Part shown: positions 12,590 through 24,864 of the stretch, one piece after another | Position numbering within the stretch: the stretch's first letter is position 1 | Layout: every line of letters starts with the position of its first letter | Origin: Macrobrachium rosenbergii | Taxonomy: Eukaryota > Arthropoda > Malacostraca > Decapoda > Palaemonidae | NCBI RefSeq assembly: GCF_040412425.1 | Contig: NC_089755.1 | Location: 53,343,298-53,407,297 of the forward strand | Direction: 5' to 3' | Length of the DNA stretch: 64,000 bases | The notes under the pieces: model-generated | What the model saw: only the letters and a program-made list of their open reading frames with translations | Database searches by the model: none | What the model was told of the DNA's origin: nothing | Translations under genes and position numbers: made by a program

Positions 12590-14925
12590 ACTTCAGTAAA
12601 CTGATAACCGTTGTGGGGGACAAGGTAGAAATTAAACGTATTATAACAGTATGTTTGTTGCCGATATGCATTTAGCAAAACTACAACAGCAACATATTTT
12701 GAGTTTTAAGCATTTGACTTTACAAAAAAAAAAATAAATAAATAAATAAAAACATTCTTTGGGATTCTGTAGGACACTAAAGACAAGAAAATTCTTCCTA
12801 GACTTACTGAAACGATTTCGTCAGTTTCAAATGAGGATTAATATTCATATACCTATTAATGTCTCTTGACCGGAAAACAAAAGAAAACCTTCAGGAAAAA
12901 TCACCAAGGTATTATTTTATGTCAGTGTGGGGCAAGAACGGTCAAGATCATAGAGTAAAAAATGATAAGCTATGTTATCTGTTTATACTACGTAGTTTGA
13001 CGTGTTGCCACCAGGGCGGCGTTGCATGAAAATGGAACCCCTGTTATTGAATTAGTGCTCAGTGTGTCCTGTGATGTTTTTCTTTCGTTATTTTGATGTT
13101 GGTAAGTTGTGCGACTTATAATTGCAGAAATGGCAACAGGGATTCTTCAAGAGAAAATGAAATAACTTTTATAAGGTAAGCAAAGCATAAATATGTGAGT
13201 CAGATTATGATATGTCTTGTTAGCAGTAGCCTAGACACGCTTTCTTTGTTAACATGCCTTACATTTTCAGCATATTATTGTAACACAGTTGCAGTGGTGA
13301 TTTCAATTTATAATCTGAACGCCATTAATATTCAATATACCCCATAATATAAGGTAAAAACAAATAGGAACTTACTCGTTGTTAAAAAATGCTTAGTAGT
13401 AACTAGGCCTATATACCCATAGGTTGCTTGGTGTTTCAAAAGGTCTCGGTTTTTAAACATGTTACTATGATGCATTTGGAATTCTTTGCAGTAGGTAGGC
13501 CTGTACAATGCTGACTTCGCAATCAGTTTTTCCGTTTCAGACGTATCAGGGCAGCGCTAGAGTTCAAGAAGATACATATTATCAAACGTGGTTTCTCAAC
13601 GAAACGGCAAACGTGGTGAAAGTATTGCAAGATGATGCAAACAAACCGTTGAATACAACTTCTGTTATTCGATTCAAAGTTAAAAGTGGTTGGATTTTTT
13701 TTTTTATTTGTAACAGATACTGGTTGAATATATGCTTTTATGTGGCATTATGCCTCACAGATTGGCAAGAGCAAGGCAATGAAGCTGGTCGCCTAGGCTA
13801 TGCTTAGGCTAAGCTTCAAACTGGTTTGGGGGTAGTTTTTGGCGCAAGTTCATTTGGCGACGGTCGTTTTGGCGCCAAGACCATTTTATCACGTGAATGT
13901 CTCATGGAACACCTTAGTCACAATGTTTACTTGTAACATTTAACGTCTTGCGTCCCAAAGTGCCGGTCAAAATCAGGTAGTCCCCAATTGGCCGTGCCAA
14001 ATCACCTTTGCCCAAATGCTAGGCCCATGCCTATTGATTTAACAGGTACTTTTATTATTTTGTCATTCTTTTAAGAACATTTTTATTCCATATACGACGG
14101 AATAGTGACTTAGATAACAATTCTCTCTAAGTAGTGTTCCTAAGCATCAGGATAAAAAGAAATGACTTTGCCAGCCATTTCTGTTGGAGGTTCACAAAAC
14201 ACTTTCCAGTAATTGAAGTGTGTACAGATTAGAATGCAAAATTCTTTACTTCAGCTATAATCGACATCAGAACAAGAATATTTCGAAATATATTGTACAT
14301 TGTCTTATAATAATCAAACGCGAAGACAAAAAAAGACAATGTGCTTCCTTAGTATTTCGTCTGCACAGTTTTAGTACTGTATGCTGGACCAGGAGTCACT
14401 CGCTTATGAATAATGATAAACAAGGTAGAAGAAGAAAAGAGAGACCAGATATGGAAAAGGACAGTGGAGACTGTGGTATTGCCAACAACTACGACAGTTG
14501 TGGATGTGACAATACAGAATATAAACATGACATTTTGAGACTTGGGTTGACACCCCTAAGAAAGAAGGTGTAGAAACAAGGCTTCGATTTGTCAGTAGAA
14601 ACTGAGTGTTAGGAAGTTCTTGAGGGTATAACCAAATACGGCCGGGGAAGATCATGATGCAATCCCTCAAAACAAAAGCAGATCTCCCTTGTCTGTAACG
14701 GATTCCTCTGGTGGCTAACGACAATATATTACATCAGATCTCATTCCCAAATCATGGATGATCGTAGGACTTCAGCGATATATGAAGTTATAATGGGAAA
14801 GGAGACTGGAAGAAGGAGAAAGAGAGAGAGAGAGAGGATATAAAAAAAGGGGGGGCGGTTATCAATCCAGACAGTAGGAAAATGTTTATCTATCGATACT
14901 GTCCAGAAACGCTCGCGCGCTGCGT
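11683..14925. repeat. Array spacer 2 (after gene 3)
   Basis: Homologous to spacer 1. It holds an (AT)n tract at about 12517-12584 and the GGCGCC block at about 13833-13885. The downstream part contains TGATGACGTCAGG, a CRE-like word, at about 12018. No gene is supported. Confidence 0.85.
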
Positions 14926-15038
14926 GGGATTTTCAGATGACACGGAGAGGGTCGGGGGAGCCGGGTAATGGGGAGAAGTCCTTCAAGTTGTGCTCGTGTA
15001 TTTAAACCGGCAACCGTCGCTTTGAGATCACAGTCACT
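14926..15038 (+). promoter_or_regulatory. Promoter of crustin gene 4 with a damaged kappaB site
   Basis: The kappaB position reads GGGATTTTCA (14926-14935), where genes 3, 5 and 6 have GGGATTTTCC. A single C is missing relative to gene 3. TATTTAAA is at 14999-15006 and the TCACAGTCACT initiator near 15028. Confidence 0.7.
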
Positions 15039-15069
15039 GAAGAACTGACACCAAAGCAATACATCCAAC

Positions 15070-15914
15070 ATGAAGGTAAGCTTTGATATTCTTATCCATT
15101 CAGAAAAAGACTTGTGCATTTGCGAATTCGTTTTAATTGAATTCAATCTCGTCAAAGAGGCATTAAGCTGTACCTGTAAAAATTTCATTTAATATAGTTT
15201 AGTCTATTTATACGATTGGGTTTCAAGGTAATATAAACAAATTAAGAGTTGTCTAAATTTGTTATCGAAGTCGTCAGATTTTCTTCCCATTTCCAAAAGT
15301 AAAACAGTTAATATTTCATATTTTCATCAATAAATATTTTCATATTTTCATCAGTATATTTGCACGAGGGGGCCCGTGTTAATAACAACAACAACAGCAA
15401 TAATAATAATAATAATAATGATAATAATAAAATATTGGGAACATAAAAGTATGTCTGCTATCTCCAGCCAGAGAAGCAACAGCAAAAATCGGTTACACAG
15501 ATGCTTAAGATATGCTTTTGATTTCAGGGTCTCCTGATCTGCTCCTTGGCCATCATCGGCGTCGTTGTGGGTCTTCCTCAGGAGGCAAACAAGAAATTTT
15601 TACCTGGTGCAGGTATAGGACCTGGAGGCATTTTCCCTGGTGGACCAGGCTCTGTCCCACCCGCAACATGCAGGTACTGGTGTCGCACTCCTCAGGGTCA
15701 AGCTTATTGCTGCGAAGGCATCGATGAACCAGAAGGACCCGTTGGAGTGAAGATTGGAAGCTGCCCCAGAGTTCGACCTCAGTGTCCTCCAGTGAGGACC
15801 CTAGGCCCACCATCCCCCTGCTCCAACGACTTCAAGTGCTTCGGGTCTGACAAGTGCTGCTACGACACCTGTCTAGAGGAGCACGTGTGCAAACCACAAA
15901 GCTTTTTCGGCTAA
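15070..15914 (+). CDS. Crustin gene 4, 130 aa, two coding exons
   Basis: Exon 1 is 15070-15075 (ATG AAG), the intron 15076-15527, exon 2 15528-15914. The predicted protein is identical to gene 3 throughout: signal peptide, short Gly/Pro linker, four-Cys segment, eight-Cys WAP core. Differences in exon 2 are all synonymous, which indicates purifying selection since the two copies separated. Poly(A) signal AATAAA is at 16180-16185. The intron (AAT)n is shorter than in gene 3. Confidence 0.93.
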
Positions 15915-16744
15915 GGATTTTAATAATGCAAATGCCAAAGCTGTTTGGGGTAGGGGGTGGGGGTTGGTAATAGCGTAAAAGTATGTTTGGAGCAACAAAT
16001 CTGTGAACTCCAAAACAAGTCATACTGGAAGAAATGGGAAAGTTAAGAAGGCATTGTGGTTTTAAAAAATAATTTGTTGATTATGTTCATGTTATTTGTG
16101 CTGTGGTGATATGTTCCATCCTTATTTTGCTCTGTTTTGTCAGAGCTACATAGATCTCTATTTTGACACTTTTTTATAAAATAAATGTCAACATTTATAC
16201 AAATCTCTTCCACTGACTCCCCAGAGTAATGAATCAGTAATAATTAAAGGTGATGACGTCAGGAAGTTAGCAACAGTCTAATTAGTACTAACCTCTTGTA
16301 CATTTGTGTATAGCTGAATGTTACATTTGAAAATTGTTGTTACATTCCTCTTGTGTTTGGCTAGACTACAGACTGTCATATAGACTACTTGTGGGTTGGA
16401 GTAGTTGAGAAAAATTCTTTCTGGTTCATCGGATCGTTCTTAATATTAGGCCAATACCCGGCAATCAATCTTATATAGCTAACCTGAACTAGTGATCCAT
16501 TTAATGAATTGCAAAGAAAAGAAAAAAATACCATATTCTGAGAAGAGTATTCACAATGTCTGTTCGAATCCTAGACTCATGACACTGAATTCCATCCTTC
16601 GTAAACGAAAGGGCCACTCGCAAAGAATCGTATTAACCTTACAGACTGCACGACCTTCTATATTTGAGCATAACCCGTATGACTCGAAACTTTCGGGAGA
16701 AACGAATCGACACCATGAGGTATTTAACAGATAGAAATTTAATG

Positions 16745-16831
<87 letters not shown>

Positions 16832-19025
16832 TGTACTATAAACTTCAGTACGCTGATAACCGTTGTGGGGGACAAGGTAGAAATTAAACGTATTATAACT
16901 ATGTTTATTGCCGATATGCATTTAGCAAAACTACAACAGCAACATATTTTGAATTACTTTTGAGCATTTGACATTACAAAAAAATAAATAAATAAATAAA
17001 AACATTCTTTGGGATTCTGCAGGACAGTAAAGACAGTGGAGGAAAATTTGTCCTTGTCATACTGAAACTATTTCGTCACTTTCAAACGATTATTATTCAT
17101 AGCCCTATTAATGCCTCATGACCGGAAAACAAAAGAAAAACTTCAGGAAAAATCACCAAGGTATTATTTTTTGTCAGTGTGGAGCAAGAAAGGTCTGGAT
17201 CATAGAGGGTAAAAAATGATGAGCTATGTTATTTGTTTATACTACGTAGTTTGACGCGTTGCCACTAGGGCGGCGCTGCATGAGAATGGAACCCTTGTTA
17301 TTGAATTAGTACTGAGTGTGTCCTGTGACGTTTTTCTTTCGTTATTTTGATATTGGTAAGTTGTGCGACTTATAATTGCAGAAATGGCAACAGGGATTCT
17401 CCAAGAGAAAATGAAATAACTTTTATGAAGTAAGCAAATCATAAATATATGAATCAGTTTATGATACGTCTTGTTAGCCTAGACATGTTTTTTCCGTTAA
17501 CATGTCTCACATTTTCAGCATATTATTTACATAAAATTACAGTGGCGATTTCAATTTATAATCTGAACGCCATTGATATTCAATATGCCCATAATGTAAG
17601 GTAAAAAAACCAGGAGCTTACAATTACTAAAAAATGCTTAGTAGTAACTATGGCTATATGCCCATAGGTTGCTGTGTGTGTCAACAGGTCTCATTTTGAA
17701 ACATGTTGCTATGATGCATTTGGAATTCTTTGCAGTAGGTAGGCCTGTAGAATGCTGACTACGCAATCAGTTTTTCCGTTTGAGACATTTCAGGGCAGCG
17801 CTAGAGTTGTTTAACAAGGTACTGTACATATTATCAAACGTGGTTTCCCAACGAAACGGTAGACTTGAAAGTATTGTAAGACGATGCAAAGAAACTATTG
17901 AATACATCTTCTACTATTCGATTCAAAGTTAAAAATGGTTGATTTTGGCGCCAGTTCATTTGGCGACGGTCGTTTTGGCGCCAAGACCATTTGGTCACAT
18001 GAATTTCTCATGGACCACCTTAGTCACAATGTTTACTTGTAACATTGATCGTCTTGCGCCCCAAAGTGCCGGTCTAAATCAGATAGTTCCCAACTTGCCG
18101 TGCCAAATCGCCTTCGCCCAAATGCTAGGCCCATGCCTATTGATTTAACAGGTACTTTTATTATTTTGTCATTCTTTTAAGAACATTTTTATTCCATACA
18201 AGACAGAATAGTGACTTAGATAACAATTCTCTCCAAGTAGTGTTCCTAAGCATCAGGATAAAAAGAAATGATTTTGCCATTTCTTTTGGAGGTTTGTTTA
18301 CAAAACGCTTTTCAGTAATCGAAATATGTACAGATTAGAATGCAAAATTCTTCAGCAATAGTAGACATCAGAACAACAATATTTCGAAGCATATTGTGCA
18401 TATTCTTTTAATAATCAAACGCGAAGGAAAAAAAAGACAATGTGCTTCCGTAGTATTTCGTCTGCACAGTTTTAGTACTGTGTGCTGGACCAGGAGTCGC
18501 TCGCTTATGAATAATGATAAACAAGGTAAAAGAAGAAAAGAGAGACCAGATATGGAAAAGGACAGTGGTGACCGTGGTAGTGCCAACAACTACGACAGTT
18601 GTGGATGTGACAATACAGCATATAGACATGACATTTAGAGACTTGTGTTGACAAACCTAAGAAAGAAAGTTTAGAAACAAGGCTTCGACTTGTCAATAGA
18701 AACTGAGTGCCACAAAGTTCTTGAGGGTATAACCAAATACGGCCAGGGAAGATCATGATGCAATCCCTCAAAACAAAAGCAGATCTCCATTGTCTGTAAC
18801 GGATTCCTCTGGTGGCTAACGACAGTATATTACACCAGACCTCATTCCCAAATCATGGATGATCGTAGGACTTCGGCGATATATGAAGGTATCGGAAAGG
18901 AAGCTGGAAGATGTAAGAGAGAGAGAGAGAGAGGGGGATAAAAAAAGGGCCAGGGTGTTTATCAATCCAGACAGTAGGAAAATGTTTAACTATCGATACT
19001 GCCCAGAAGCGCTCGCGCTCTGCAT
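15915..19025. repeat. Array spacer 3 (after gene 4)
   Basis: Homologous to spacers 1 and 2, with more differences and small deletions in the upstream-of-gene half. It holds an (AT)n tract at about 16748-16830 and the GGCGCC block at about 17943-17990, here with two full GGCGCCA words. No gene is supported. Confidence 0.85.
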
Positions 19026-19155
19026 GGGATTTTCCAGATGAGAGAGAGAGAGAGTCGGAGGAGCGGGTTTTTGGGAGAAGCAAATGACGCACTTGCCTGG
19101 CAAGTTGTGCTCGTGTATTTAAACCGGCAACCGTCGCTGGGAGATCACATTCACT
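19026..19155 (+). promoter_or_regulatory. Promoter of crustin gene 5
   Basis: The kappaB site GGGATTTTCC is at 19026-19035, followed by a (GA)n run. TATTTAAA is at 19116-19123. The initiator region reads CACATTCACT where genes 3, 4 and 6 read CACAGTCACT. Confidence 0.72.
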
Positions 19156-19186
19156 GAAGAACTGACACCGAAGCAACACATCCAAC

Positions 19187-20007
19187 ATGAAGGTAAGCTT
19201 TGATATTCTTATCCATTCAATCTCTTAAAAGAGGCATTAAGCAGTACATGTAAAAATTTCATTTAATATGATTCCCATATGATTTAATCTATTTATAATA
19301 TTGGGTTTCAAGGTACTATAAACAAATTAAGAGGCATCTGGTTTGTTTATTTGAAGTCGTCAAATTTTCTTCCTATTTCGTTATAGAATTGAGTAAGAAA
19401 GTCACAAAAACTTAAAGTACATTTTCCTTAAGGGCCAACCTAATTTTTTTACATTTTCCATAAGTAAAACAGTAAATATTTTCCTATTTTCATCAGTGTT
19501 AATAATAATATAATAATAATAATAATAATGGGAATATTGTAGTGTGTCTGCTATCTCAAGCCAGAGAAGTAACAGCAAAAATCGGTTACACAGATGCTTA
19601 AAATATGCTTTTGATTTCAGGGTCTCCTGATCTGCTCCTTGGCCGTCATCGGCGTCGTTGTGGGTCTGCCTCAGGAAGCAAACAAGAAATTTTTACCTGG
19701 TGCAGGTATAGGACCTGGAGGCATTTTCCCTGGTGGACCAGGCTCTGTCCCACCCGCAACATGCAGGTACTGGTGTCGCACTCCCCAGGGTCAAGCTTAT
19801 TGCTGCGAAGGCATCGATGAACCAGAAGGACCCGTTGGAGTGAAGATTGGAAGCTGCCCCAGAGTTCGACCTCAGTGTCCTCCAGTGAGGACCTTTGGAC
19901 CACCATCCCCCTGTTCCAACGACTTCAAGTGCTTCGGGTCTGACAAGTGCTGTTACGACATCTGTCTGGAGCAGCACGTCTGCAAACCACTAAGCTTTTT
20001 CGGCTAA
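19187..20007 (+). CDS. Crustin gene 5, 130 aa, two coding exons
   Basis: Exon 1 is 19187-19192, the intron 19193-19620, exon 2 19621-20007. It has the same architecture as genes 3 and 4, but the signal peptide reads LAVIGVVVG, and the WAP region has RTFGPPSP, YDICLEQHVC and a KPLSFFG end. From the CRYWC segment to the stop it is identical at nucleotide level to gene 6, so these two are the youngest pair or have been homogenised by conversion. Poly(A) signal AATAAA is at 20275-20280. Confidence 0.93.
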
Positions 20008-23000
20008 GGATTTGAATAATGCAAATGCCAAAGCTGTTTGGGGTAAGGGGTGGGGGTTGGGAATAGCGTAAAAGTATGTTTGGAGCAACAAATCTGTGAA
20101 CTCCAAAGTAAGTCATACTGGAAGAAATGGGAAAGTTACGAAGTCATAGTGGTTTTAAAAAATAATTTGTTGATTATGTTCATGTTATTTGTGCTGTGAT
20201 GATATGTTCCATCCTTATTTTGCTCTGTTTTGTCAGAGCTACATAGATCTCTATTTTGACACTTTTTTTTATAAAATAAATCTCAATATTTATACAAATC
20301 TCTTTCACTGACTCCCCAGAATAATGCATCAATAATGATTTTAGGTGATAACGTCAGGAAGTTAGCAAAAGTCTAATTAGTACTAGCCTCTTATACATTT
20401 GTGTATAGCTGAATGTTACATTTAAAAATTGTTGTTACATTCCTCCTGTGTCTGGCTAGACTACAGACTGTCGTATAGACAGACTACTTATGGGCTGGAA
20501 TACTGAAAGAGTCTCTGCGATTCGTCGGGTCGTTCTTAATATTAGGCCAATACCCGGCAATCGAGCTTCTATAGATAACCTGAACTAGTGATCCATTTAA
20601 TTGATTGTAACGAAAAGAAAGAATACCATATTCTCAAGCAGCATTCACAATGTTCGAATCATGGACTCATGAAACTGAACTCCATCCTTCATAAAGGGTA
20701 ACTCGCAAAGGACCATTAAGCTTGCAAACTGCATGGCCTTCTATATTTTGAGCACAATCCGTATGACTCGAAGCTTTCGGGAGAAACGAATCGACATCAT
20801 GAGGTATTTAAACTCGTGAATTTCCGCCCCACCAGTTATCAACAGATAGAAGTTTAATATATATTATATATACACCCGCCATAAACTTCAGTACGCTGGT
20901 AACCGTTGTGGGGGACAAGGCAGAGATTAAACGTATAACAGTATGTTTATGCCGATATTCTTTTAGCAAAACTGCAACAGCAACATATTTTGAATTACAT
21001 TTGAGCATTTGACTTTACAGAAAAAAAAAAGTAAAACCATTCTTTGGGATTCTGTAGGACACTAAAGACAAGAAAATTCCTCCTAGACTTACTGAAACGA
21101 TTTCGTCACTTTCAAATGAGGATTAATAATCATACCCCTATTAATGTCTCATGACAAGAAAACAAAACAAAAACTTCAGGAAAAACTACCAAGGTATTTT
21201 TTGTCAGTGTGGGGCAAAAAATGTCAAGATCATAGAGGGTCAAAAATGACAAGCGATGTTGTTTGTTTATACTTGGTAGTTTGACGTGTTGCCACCAGGG
21301 CGGCGCTGCATTTTATTGAACTGTAGTTACTGAATATGGGCTCAGTGTGTTCTGTGACATTTTTCGTTCGTTATCTGGTTAATGATATGTTGTCCGGCTT
21401 ATAATTGCAGAAATGGGAACAGGGATTCTTCAAGAGAAAATGAAATAACTTTTATAAGGTAAGCAAAGCATAAATATGTGAGGCAGATGTCTTGTTGGCA
21501 GTAGCCTAGATATGCTTTCTCCGTTAACATGTCTTACATCTTCAGCATATTATTGTGGATTAATGATTGCAGTGGCGGTTTCAATTTAAAATCTGAATGC
21601 CATTAATATTCAATATACCCCATAATATAGGGCAATAAAAAAACAGGTGCTTACTCGTTATTAAAAAATGCTTAGTAGTTGCTGAGGTTGCTGGGTGTAT
21701 CAACAGGTCTCATTTTGAAACATGTTACTATGATGCATTTGGAATTCTTTGCAGTAGGTAGGCCCGTGGAATACTGACTACGCAATCAGTTTTTCCGCTT
21801 GAAACTTATCAGGGCAGCGCTCGAATTGTTTAACAAAATACATATTATCAAACGTGGTTTTTCAACGAAACGGCAAACGTGGTGAAAGTATTGCAAGACG
21901 ATGCAAACAAACCGTTGAATACAACTTCTGTTATTCGATTCAAAGTTAAAAACGGTTGATTTTTTATGTATAACAAATTCTGGTTGAATCTATGCTTTTA
22001 TATGTCATTGTACCTCATAGGTTGGTAATAGCAAGGTAATGAAGGTGGTCGCCTTGGCTACGCTTAACCCCTCAATCTTATTTGGTACTTTTTGGCGCCA
22101 GTCCATTTTGTCGACGGACGTTTTGGCGCCAAGAGCATTTGATCGCATGAATATCTCATGGATCACCATAGCCCCAAATGTCTACTTGCAACAGTTTTCC
22201 AAAGTCCGGCGACAAATCAGCTAGTGCCCAGTGGGCCGTGCCAAATCGCCTGCGCCCAAAAATGTTAGGTATATATACCCATTGATATAGCAGGGACTTT
22301 TATTGTTTTGTGTTTCTTTTAAGAACATTTTTATTCTGTATAAGTCAAAATTTATCTTAACGTAGTCCTTGTATGACAATTTTCTGTTAGTAACGTTCCT
22401 GAGCCTTGATAAAAGAAATGACAGCCAACCTTTCCTGTTGTTGCAGGTTGTTTACAGAACGCTTTCTAGTGAGTGAGATATATACTTATAGAATGAAAAT
22501 TCTTTACTTTAGCCATAACAGACCTGAGAACAAGAATATTTCGAAATAGATTGTACAGTAATGATTGATTTACCAGCAGTAAATAACATATCTTATAATA
22601 ATTAAAATGGAGGGGAAAAAACACAGTTCTTCCTTAGTGTTTCGTCTCTACAGTTTAGTACTGTGTGCAGGACCAGGAGTTCCAATATGGCCGTCCGAAG
22701 TCACTCGCTTACGAATAAGAGAGACCAGGTATGGAAAAGGACAGTGGTGACTGGTGACCGTGTAGTGCCAACAACTACGACGGATGTGGATGTGACAATA
22801 CAGAATATAGCCATGACTTTTAGAAAGTAAGTAGAAACAAGGCTTCGATTTGTCAGTAGAAACTGGGTTTTATGAAGTTCTTGAGGGTATAACCAAATAC
22901 GGCCAGGAAAAAATGGGATGTAATCCCTCAAACAAAGGCAGATCTCCATTGTTCGTAACGGATTCCTCTGGTGGCTAACGTCTATATATTACATTAGCTC

Positions 23001-23209
23001 TCATTCCTCAATCACTGATGATCGTAGGACTTCGGCGATATGTGAAGGTATTATGGGAAAGGAAACTTGAAGAAGAAGGAGAAGAGAGTGAGAAAGTGTG
23101 GGGGATAAAAAAACAAGGGTGGGCGGTGGCGGGTGGTGGTGTTTATCAATCCAGACAGTAGGAAAATGTTTAACTATCGACATTGTCCAGAAGCGCTCGC
23201 GCGCTGCAT
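20008..23209. repeat. Array spacer 4 (after gene 5)
   Basis: Homologous to the other spacers, but the long (AT)n tract has shrunk to a short TATATATTATATATA near 20858. The GGCGCC block is at about 22089-22135. No gene is supported. Confidence 0.83.
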
Positions 23210-23360
23210 GGGATTTTCCAGATAACAGAGAGAGAGAGAGAGAGGGGGGGGGGTGTCGGAGACTCGGGTTTGTGGGGAGAAGAAGCAAATGACGTGCTTG
23301 CCCGGCAAGTTGTGGTCGTGTATTTAAACCGGCAACAGTCGCTTGGAGATCACAGTCACT
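23210..23360 (+). promoter_or_regulatory. Promoter of crustin gene 6
   Basis: The kappaB site GGGATTTTCC is at 23210-23219, followed by a (GA)n/(G)n run. TATTTAAA is at 23321-23328 and a CACAGTCACT initiator near 23351. Confidence 0.74.
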
Positions 23361-23391
23361 GTAGTTCTGACACCAAAGCAACACATCCAAC

Positions 23392-23765
23392 ATGAAGGTA
23401 AGCTTTGATATTCTTATCCATTCAGACTTGTGCATTTGCGAGTTCGTTTTAATTGAATTCGATCTCTTCAAAGAGGTAGTAAGCTGTACATATAAAAATT
23501 TCATTAAATATGATTCCAATAATATGATTTAATCTACTCATACGATCGGGTTTCAAGGTAATATAAAGAAATTAAGGGACGTCTAGTTTGTTTATTTGAA
23601 GTCTTCGAATTTCCTTCCCATTTCCTTATAGAATTGAGTAAGAAAATCACAAAAAGCTAAAGTACTTCTTTCTTAAAGGAAAACCTAATTTTTTTTTACA
23701 TTTTCCATAAGTAAAACAATAAATATTTTCCCATTTTCATCAGTAAATTTGCACGAGGAGCCCGT

Positions 23766-23811
<46 letters not shown>

Positions 23812-24288
23812 GGAACATAAAAGTATGTCTGCTATCTCCAGCCAGAGAATTAACAGCAAAAATCGGTTACACAGATGCTTAAAATGTGCTTTTGATTTCA
23901 GGGTCTCCTGATCTGCTCCTTGGCCGTCATCGGCGTCGTTGTGGGTCTGCCTCAGCAAGCAGACAAGAAATTTTTATCTGGTGCAGGTATAGGACCTGGA
24001 GGCATTTTCCCTGGTGGACCAGGCTCTGCCCCACCCGCAACATGCAGGTACTGGTGTCGCACTCCCCAGGGTCAAGCTTATTGCTGCGAAGGCATCGATG
24101 AACCAGAAGGACCCGTTGGAGTGAAGATTGGAAGCTGCCCCAGAGTTCGACCTCAGTGTCCTCCAGTGAGGACCTTTGGACCACCATCCCCCTGTTCCAA
24201 CGACTTCAAGTGCTTCGGGTCTGACAAGTGCTGTTACGACATCTGTCTGGAGCAGCACGTCTGCAAACCACTAAGCTTTTTCGGCTAA
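23392..24288 (+). CDS. Crustin gene 6, 130 aa, two coding exons
   Basis: Exon 1 is 23392-23397, the intron 23398-23901 with an (AAT)n tract at 23767-23810, exon 2 23902-24288. Against gene 5 it shows four changes in exon 2, all amino-acid changing and all in the linker before the Cys-rich part: E21Q, N23D, P28S and V45A. The twelve-Cys region is identical. After the stop the 3' flank departs from the other units (diverged but alignable), which marks the right edge of the recent array. Poly(A) signal AATAAA is at 24543-24548. Confidence 0.93.
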
Positions 24289-24611
24289 GAATTTGAATGA
24301 AGCCAGCACCAAAGCCATTTTTTCAAAGGAATAACGTTAAATTATGTTTTCATCAACAAATCTCAAATCTTTGAACACCAAAGCAAATTTATTCTCAAGG
24401 CTCGCAATGACTGGCTTGTCCGAAGTGTGAGGAATTCAGGAAGTTAAGAAGTCACAATGACTTTTACAAATACATGTTTGATAAATGTTTATATTGTTTG
24501 TGTTAAGATGACATGTTCCAATTTCCTTTTTTTTTTATATAAAATAAATGTTAATGTTCGTATAGATCTCTTTCTCTTATACCCAAGACATAGGATATTT
24601 ATGTCTTGTTC

Positions 24612-24864
24612 CTGTCCCTGTTGGTCTAAGTGTTTCCGTACCTGCAATCTGCTGGTACTGGTGTCGCACTTCCCAAGGTCAAGGTTATTGGTGCAAAAGT
24701 GCACATGAAACTGACCCAGAGTTCGAGATGGATGTCATCATGTCAGGACCTCTAGCCCACCAAACCCTTGTTCCAATGATTATTGGTGTTTTGGGTCTAA
24801 CAAACGCTGCTTAAACGTCGGTCTAGAAGTATATGTCTGCAAACCGCAAAGCCATTGCTTTTAA
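24612..24864 (+). pseudogene. Crustin relic of the gene 1 lineage
   Basis: The first part reads VPAICWYWCRTSQGQGYWC, matching the crustin Cys-rich segment with C to W damage. About a dozen codons around the EGPVGVK region are then missing and the frame shifts. The remaining WAP part is readable in another frame as PRVRDGCHHVRTSSPPNPC and on to NDYWCFGSNKRC, ending VCKPQ...CF and TAA at 24862-24864. Two core cysteines are replaced (KCC to KRC, VC to VG). The words SPPNPCSNDY and FGSNK match gene 1 and not genes 2-6. No signal-peptide exon was found upstream. It cannot make a WAP fold. Confidence 0.8.
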
